A stretch of DNA of 9,926 bases from Nitrospinota bacterium (GTDB lineage Bacteria; JADFOP01; DATKYB01). The stretch spans positions 1 through 9,926 of the forward strand of contig DATKYB010000041.1 in assembly GCA_035528715.1 (NCBI GenBank), read 5' to 3'. Made by a program: the position numbers and the translations under genes. Under the pieces are notes generated by a model. It did not search any database, was not told the origin of the DNA, and was given only the letters and a program-made list of their open reading frames with translations. This document shows positions 6,731 to 9,926 of this stretch, piece after piece. Position 1 is the first letter of the stretch, and each line of letters begins with the position of its first letter.

Positions 6731-6840
6731 GCTGCGTTTTCTTCAGAGAAGCCGCAAACTCAGGCTTCGCCTTCAAACAGCTGCTTCTTTTATCCTCGCC
6801 CACTTACTAAATACCTAAAAAGCAAAAGGGGGATTTAAAA
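6731..6840. repeat. Intergenic repeat copy A: nested 40-nt hairpin plus AAAAGGGG core
   Basis: GAAGCCGC (6748-6755) pairs with GCTGCTTC (6780-6787), with one C-T mismatch. AGGC/GCCT around TTC forms an inner hairpin, and TTTTA follows. The core CCTAAAAAGCAAAAGGGGGAT ends the unit. The whole unit aligns without gaps in the hairpin to 8442-8481. The U-rich tail on the plus strand makes it terminator-like. Confidence 0.75.
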
Positions 6841-6850
6841 ACACCATGAT

Positions 6851-6988
6851 TTCCTCGTTCACTTAAAAAATCCCTAAAAAGCAAAAGGGGAGATGAGAAA
6901 ATCGCTTTGCGATTCTCCGCAAGGAAAAATCCCTGAAAAATCTAATGAGATTTGGTGATATTTTTTATCACAATTTTATCACAGAGGG
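6851..6988. repeat. Intergenic repeat copy R4, matched by the copy at 7830-7960
   Basis: Bases 6871-6930 are identical to 7841-7900 (60 of 60), and similarity continues to about 6988. Inside are the AAAAGGGG core, a hairpin GAGAA..TCGC / GCGATTCTC (about 6895-6917), a variant of the CCCTGAAAAATC core seen in R1, and a perfect GTGATA-T5-TATCAC palindrome (6955-6971) followed by a further TTATCAC. The last part looks like an operator but no regulator can be named. Confidence 0.8.
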
Positions 6989-7005
6989 TTTTAATTTCAA
7001 AATTC

Positions 7006-7033
7006 TTGACAAAATAGACAAAGAGCGTAGCAT
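7006..7033 (+). promoter_or_regulatory. Candidate promoter of the ICMT-like gene
   Basis: A perfect -35 TTGACA (7006-7011) is followed by a 16-nt spacer and TAGCAT (7028-7033). Transcription would start near 7040 and give a leader of about 70 nt. The GTGATA/TATCAC palindrome lies some 35 nt upstream, so it could be an upstream regulator site. Confidence 0.5.
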
Positions 7034-7112
7034 CTAAAACCGCTATTTAAAATCAATATTAGTATAAAAAATGAGATAAGCTGATAAGACAAACAATTTA
7101 TAAAACTGAAAA

Positions 7113-7721
7113 ATGCAATTGGGATTCTTTACAAAAAAACGCATCTTATCTACTCATATATTTGCAGTAGCCTTTATATTATTAATAACTTTTACCACAG
7201 ACTCATGGGACCCGAATAGTCCTATTGATTTGATTATCGAATGGACAGGATATATCTTTCTCATCATAGCCACACTCGGAAGATTGTGGTGCTCTATTTA
7301 CATCGGGGGTTATAAAAATAATAAAATAATAAACGAAGGGCCTTACTCTATCGTTAGAAATCCTCTGTATCTATTCAGTTTTTTTGGTATAATTGGACTT
7401 GGCCTGGCAGCGGAGAATTTACTTGTATTATTTTTGGCAATCCCTTGGTTTATAATCTATTATCCATCGGTTGTTTATAAAGAAGAAAAAGATTTAGAGG
7501 CAAAATTCGGAAAGGAATTTATTGATTATAAAAATAAAACACCGAGATGGTTTCCTCGATTTTCCAAGTATTATGAACCTGGACAGTATCTTATAAAACC
7601 CAAATATATCAGGAAGGCTATGTTTGATTCTATGTGGTTTGTATGGCTTTTTATGCTATTGAGAATAATTGAAGTATTACAAGACCTTCATTTCGTCCCG
7701 GTTATCTTAAAAATTCCTTAG
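7113..7721 (+). CDS. Membrane methyltransferase of the isoprenylcysteine/phospholipid N-methyltransferase (ICMT/PEMT) type
   Basis: The 202-residue protein has about five membrane helices (around 12-28, 45-64, 84-100, 103-120, 172-190). The family signature is clear: EGPYSIVRNPLYLFSF (75-90, matching the GPY..RHPxY motif with Asn for His), then the C-terminal cofactor motif KEEKDLEAKFGKEFIDYKNKTPRWFP (123-148 region) with Glu124-Glu125. Such enzymes methylate lipids or membrane-bound small substrates with S-adenosylmethionine; the bacterial substrates are mostly unknown. No good ribosome site precedes the ATG at 7113, but no better start is seen. The gene stands alone between repeat patches, with 60-nt identical repeats on both sides. 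Confidence 0.85.
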   Translation: MQLGFFTKKRILSTHIFAVAFILLITFTTDSWDPNSPIDLIIEWTGYIFLIIATLGRLWCSIYIGGYKNNKIINEGPYSIVRNPLYLFSFFGIIGLGLAAENLLVLFLAIPWFIIYYPSVVYKEEKDLEAKFGKEFIDYKNKTPRWFPRFSKYYEPGQYLIKPKYIRKAMFDSMWFVWLFMLLRIIEVLQDLHFVPVILKIP

Positions 7722-7749
7722 AATTTTCAACACGCCAATCCTTAAATTC

Positions 7750-7778
7750 TTCCAAAAAGTTGTGGAATTCTTCTTTTT
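7750..7778 (+). terminator. Weak candidate terminator after the ICMT-like gene
   Basis: TTCCA (7750-7754) and TGGAA (7763-7767) form a 5-bp stem followed by TTCTTCTTTTTG. The stem is short, so efficiency is doubtful. Confidence 0.35.
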
Positions 7779-7814
7779 GTTTTCTGAATTTGAAGTCCCT
7801 TTTTTCCTTGCCCT

Positions 7815-7960
7815 TCTTTTTCCCTTGCTCGCTTAGTAAATCCCTAAAAAGCAAAAGGGGAGATGAGAAAATCGCTTTGCGATTCTCCGCAAGGAAAAAT
7901 TCCTGAAAAATCGAAAGGGGTTTATGATATTTTTTATCACAAATTTATCACATAGAGGGA
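7815..7960. repeat. Intergenic repeat copy R6
   Basis: CTTTTTCCCTTGCTCGCTTAG and the AAAAGGGG core lead into a 60-nt stretch identical to 6871-6930, exactly 970 nt downstream, then a diverged tail with TGATA-TTTTT-TATCA and another TTATCACA. The 40-nt hairpin found in copies A and B is missing here. Its right end reaches into the 3' end of the small minus-strand frame at 7948-8082. Confidence 0.8.
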
Positions 7961-8082
7961 GGGGGATAACCGTGATAGGCAAAATCTAATATCCCATCTC
8001 TGCTAATGCCAAAGTTTACTTCTTCTTCAATTCCTTTAATAATTTCTTCTATTTGTTTTTTTTGCTCCTTTTTAAGTTTCAT
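7948..8082 (-). CDS. Possible small protein, 44 aa
   Basis: This frame starts at ATG 8082 with AGGA 7 nt before it (TAGGAAGCAT-ATG). Residues 1-22 are a charged, likely helical segment (MKLKKEQKKQIEEIIKGIEE), followed by EVNFGISRDGILDFAYHGY and a proline-rich end PPPSM. I do not recognise a family. The composition and ribosome site look like a real gene. The last codons and the stop lie inside repeat R6, so the repeat may have replaced an original longer C-terminus. The upstream stretch 8083-8294 holds a TATAC/GTATA palindrome (8132-8149) that may be part of its promoter, and otherwise nothing I can name. Confidence 0.5.
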   Translation of the reverse strand: MKLKKEQKKQIEEIIKGIEEEVNFGISRDGILDFAYHGYPPPSM

Positions 8083-8294
8083 ATGCTTCCTATTTTCTCC
8101 CTTGTAGATAAAACTTAATGGTCGACCTCTGTATACGAAAAAAAGTATATTTTAATAAAAACAATATTAGTAAGCAGTGAACCAAGTGACAAATTAAAAT
8201 TCGCTATTTTAAAAGTTAATTGGAATTTTCTTCCCAAGGCATATGGAAGAAAGGGGAAAAGAAAAAGGAAAGGGAAATAAGGTTTGTAGTAGAT

Positions 8295-8323
8295 TTGTAA
8301 TTTCTAAAAAAGGGTGCTATTAT
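8295..8323 (+). promoter_or_regulatory. Sigma70-type promoter before the structured RNA
   Basis: TTGTAA (8295-8300) and TATTAT (8318-8323) are separated by the optimal 17 nt. The predicted start, 7-8 nt after the -10 box, falls at 8330-8331, the first G of the structured segment. No protein start follows for more than 350 nt. Confidence 0.55.
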
Positions 8324-8330
8324 TTTATTT

Positions 8331-8417
8331 GGATGGAAAATTGGACGGAAAAGTTACTCTAACTTTTCCTACCCTCCCAAAAGCCCCATGATAGAAATAT
8401 CTGGGGCTTTTCCATCC
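8331..8417 (+). ncRNA. Candidate small RNA with three stems
   Basis: GGATGGAAAA (8331-8340) pairs perfectly with TTTTCCATCC (8408-8417) and closes the segment. Inside are GGAAAAGTTA-CTC-TAACTTTTCC (8347-8369, a perfect 10-bp stem) and AAAAGCCCCA/TGGGGCTTTT with GATA-GAAA-TATC on top (8379-8411, one bulged T, GAAA loop). The closing stem and the third stem share TTTT (8408-8411), so they compete at their base and could switch. The first 20 nt hold four GGA triplets. A T-run follows the next hairpin at 8481-8487, so a longer transcript of about 155 nt is also possible. No known family is recognised; a DNA-level mobile element with 10-bp ends is the main alternative. Confidence 0.45.
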
Positions 8418-8429
8418 GCTATTTGATCG

Positions 8430-8570
8430 CGACCGCTTCGAGAAGCAACAAACTCGAGCCTTGCTCTCAGACAGTTGCTTCTTTTTTCGTTGCTCGCTTA
8501 GTAAATCCCTAAAAAGCAAAAGGGGATATTTTTAGACCGCAAAATTGTATTGAGTGAGCCTGCCTTTTAA
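8430..8570. repeat. Intergenic repeat copy B: nested hairpin, core and ACCGCAAAATTGTATTGA tail
   Basis: GAAGCAAC (8442-8449) pairs perfectly with GTTGCTTC (8474-8481), with an inner GAGC-CTT-GCTC hairpin, then six T. This would make a working intrinsic terminator on the plus strand. The core CCCTAAAAAGCAAAAGGGG (8506-8524) follows, then a tail shared with R2 (8536-8568). The remaining bases to 8689 have no supported gene. Confidence 0.75.
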
Positions 8571-8701
8571 AAAACCTTTTAGATTTTCCGGACTGATTTA
8601 TACGGGGTTTTGCTTATAGAGATTTTTTTACAGGCAGGGATAAATATTCTTAAAAGAAATGCCGATAAGATATACAGGATTTCAATTTTTTGGGTTTAAA
8701 A

Positions 8702-9169
8702 ATGGAAACAAAAGATAAAAGAAATATCGAAATACCAGAGACGGTTGAGTCCATTATGAAAGAAAATGTCGTCGCAATATCACCGGATGATTCGCTGAGG
8801 CAGGTTCGAAGGCTTTTTCAGAGATACAGATTTCATCATTTACCTGTTGTGGAAAACGGGGTAATTATCGGGATAGTATCCGACCGTGATCTTCTCAAAC
8901 AGCTGAGCCCGTTTCTGGAAACCGTATCCAGTCAACCGCGTGACAGGTTTATCCTCAACAAAAAAGCCCACCAGATTATGACCCGAAAGCCTATAACAGT
9001 AAAAAAATACACAAGCATAAGAGATGCCTGCAAGACGATGCTGACAAACAGAATATCCTGCCTCCCTGTGGTTGATTCTAATAGACATATTAAGGGGATA
9101 TTGACCTGGAGAGACATCTTCAACGTATTACTGAAGTTTTACCCAGACCCGCAAAAACCTATTGACTAA
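8702..9169 (+). CDS. Stand-alone protein with two CBS domains
   Basis: From the ATG at 8702 the protein has 155 residues made of two CBS modules: first VESIMKENVVAISPDDSLRQVRRLF to GIVSDRDLLKQL, then HQIMTRKPITVKKYTSIRDACKTML to GILTWRDIFNVLL. Each ends in the usual G-I-[VL]-[ST]-x-RD motif. Paired CBS modules bind adenosine nucleotides (AMP, ATP or S-adenosylmethionine) and act as energy sensors. The partner enzyme is not in the window. A TTG at 8690 adds four codons and has AGGA 10 nt before it, whereas the ATG has no clear ribosome site, so the start is uncertain. The last three codons and stop (Pro-Ile-Asp-TAA) lie in or next to a repeat also found at 4009-4032. Confidence 0.88.
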   Translation: METKDKRNIEIPETVESIMKENVVAISPDDSLRQVRRLFQRYRFHHLPVVENGVIIGIVSDRDLLKQLSPFLETVSSQPRDRFILNKKAHQIMTRKPITVKKYTSIRDACKTMLTNRISCLPVVDSNRHIKGILTWRDIFNVLLKFYPDPQKPID

Positions 9170-9184
9170 ATCCTACCTTTTTGA
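9149..9184. repeat. Repeat fragment overlapping the CBS gene's 3' end
   Basis: Bases 9161-9184 are identical to 4009-4032 (24 of 24), and CCGCAAAA just before it resembles CCGTAAAA and CCGCAAAA in R2 and copy B. The fragment supplies the Ile-Asp codons and the TAA stop of the CBS gene. Confidence 0.7.
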
Positions 9185-9204
9185 GCTTATCAATTAATCT
9201 ATTT

Positions 9205-9885
9205 TTATGATTTTTTTCTGAGGGTTACGCGGAACAATTTTCTTGGAAGAGCCCCTTCATCAAATTCATCAATGCTGACTATGTCATAGTCTTTAGCCAG
9301 ACGCTCTACTTTTTGTCTGTTGAAAAAATGAACTACAAACCCACCGCCAATCTGATAAATATCTTCTCCCCTATGAGTCCCGGTTCCATAATCAACATCC
9401 TTTGTATGCCTTACAGTGTAAATATTGATTCCATCCGGCCTCAATACTCGTCTTATCTCATCTGAAAGAAACTCGAGTTCTGATGTTGTAAGTGCCATAC
9501 AATACAGCATGTGGGAATAACAGGCATCGAAGGAATCATTTTTAAAAGGAAGAGGGTATCTGACATCGTGGCATTTAACTTTCACCTGTTCATCCAGCCC
9601 AAGTTTATGGACTTTTTCAATGATATCTTCAACTCCTTTGCGAGAATAATCCAGAGCAGTTACTTCAAAACCATTTTTTGCAAAGAACAGTGTGTCCCGT
9701 CCCTGTCCAGCCCCTAGTTCAAGAATTTTCTTTTTTCCCTTTTTCTTGAATAATTCTACAGCTTTTTTCGCTGGCTCACTGGGCTTCTCACCAAACATTT
9801 CATGATTTTCTGAAAGAGTTTTTTCCCAGTGTGATTTCTGTTTGTCTAAGACTTCTTTGTCAGTTTTTTCTCTTTTGGTGTTCAT
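9205..9885 (-). CDS. Class I S-adenosylmethionine-dependent methyltransferase
   Basis: This soluble 226-residue enzyme has a Rossmann-type fold. Motif I is KILELGAGQGRDTLFFAK (53-70), the acidic residue after strand 2 is Asp79 (VTALDYS), HDVRYPLPF (106-114) is the adenine-side loop, and EIRRVLRPDG (143-152) is the late motif before strand 5. The pattern GAGQGRDTLFFA and the general layout resemble TehB-like and methyltransferase-11 members, whose substrates vary widely. The N-terminal 45 residues are charged and helical. The C-terminus FDEGALPRKLFRVTLRKK looks complete. The ATG at 9885 has AAGGA 6 nt upstream. It converges on the CBS gene with a 35-nt gap, and the upstream gene lies outside the window, so the substrate cannot be inferred from context. 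Confidence 0.9.
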   Translation of the reverse strand: MNTKREKTDKEVLDKQKSHWEKTLSENHEMFGEKPSEPAKKAVELFKKKGKKKILELGAGQGRDTLFFAKNGFEVTALDYSRKGVEDIIEKVHKLGLDEQVKVKCHDVRYPLPFKNDSFDACYSHMLYCMALTTSELEFLSDEIRRVLRPDGINIYTVRHTKDVDYGTGTHRGEDIYQIGGGFVVHFFNRQKVERLAKDYDIVSIDEFDEGALPRKLFRVTLRKKS

Positions 9886-9926
9886 TTTAATTCCTTGTTC
9901 CCTTCATGTTTTTATTTGTTTTGGTG

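Noticed and set aside
6871-7900. CRISPR array
   Set aside because: Repeats are few, unequal in length and hundreds of bases apart, with a gene between them and no regular spacers.
8325-8519. 64-residue minus-strand frame
   Set aside because: It only translates the structured RNA candidate and repeat copy B. The same stretch in copy A has a stop in that frame, so the reading frame is accidental.

Overview
The window looks like chromosomal DNA from an AT-rich Gram-negative bacterium. The Met/Gly-rich exported protein, the SHOCT protein beside it and the clutter of small intergenic repeats resemble what is seen in Desulfobacterota and Nitrospirota. That placement is inference; there is no rRNA or marker gene here to fix the lineage.

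Layout. 37-876 (-): exported protein of unknown function. 1141-1697 (-): MntP-type Mn(II) exporter split by a one-base shift at an A9 tract, with a foldable leader at 1727-1799. 1698-2119: divergent gene-free spacer. 2120-3913 (+): NhaP-type cation/proton antiporter with a C-terminal RCK-like domain, visibly richer in G+C than its neighbours. 3914-4256: repeat-bearing spacer. 4257-6507 (+): possible operon of a GPGYGM-repeat exported protein, a SHOCT membrane protein and glgC (ADP-glucose synthesis), ending at a clear intrinsic terminator. 6658-7112: a dense patch of hairpins and repeats. 7113-7721 (+): ICMT/PEMT-like membrane methyltransferase. 7722-8689: repeats, a 44-codon reading frame on the minus strand, and a promoter followed by a three-stem RNA candidate. 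8702-9169 (+): two-CBS-domain protein. 9205-9885 (-): class I SAM-dependent methyltransferase, convergent with it.

How the parts fit. The genes do not form one pathway. Two concern cation balance (mntP, antiporter). Two encode Met/Gly-rich envelope proteins that may bind metal. glgC makes the glycogen precursor, and the rest are stand-alone.

The most unusual content is between the genes. A mosaic repeat family built around a CCCTAAAAAGCAAAAGGGG core occupies most of the long spacers. Two copies carry a 40-nt hairpin whose differences are mostly compensatory, which points to selection on RNA or DNA structure. A separate 87-nt segment at 8331-8417 starts at the predicted transcription start of a good sigma70-type promoter and folds on itself through three perfect or near-perfect stems. 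These are the best candidates for something undescribed.
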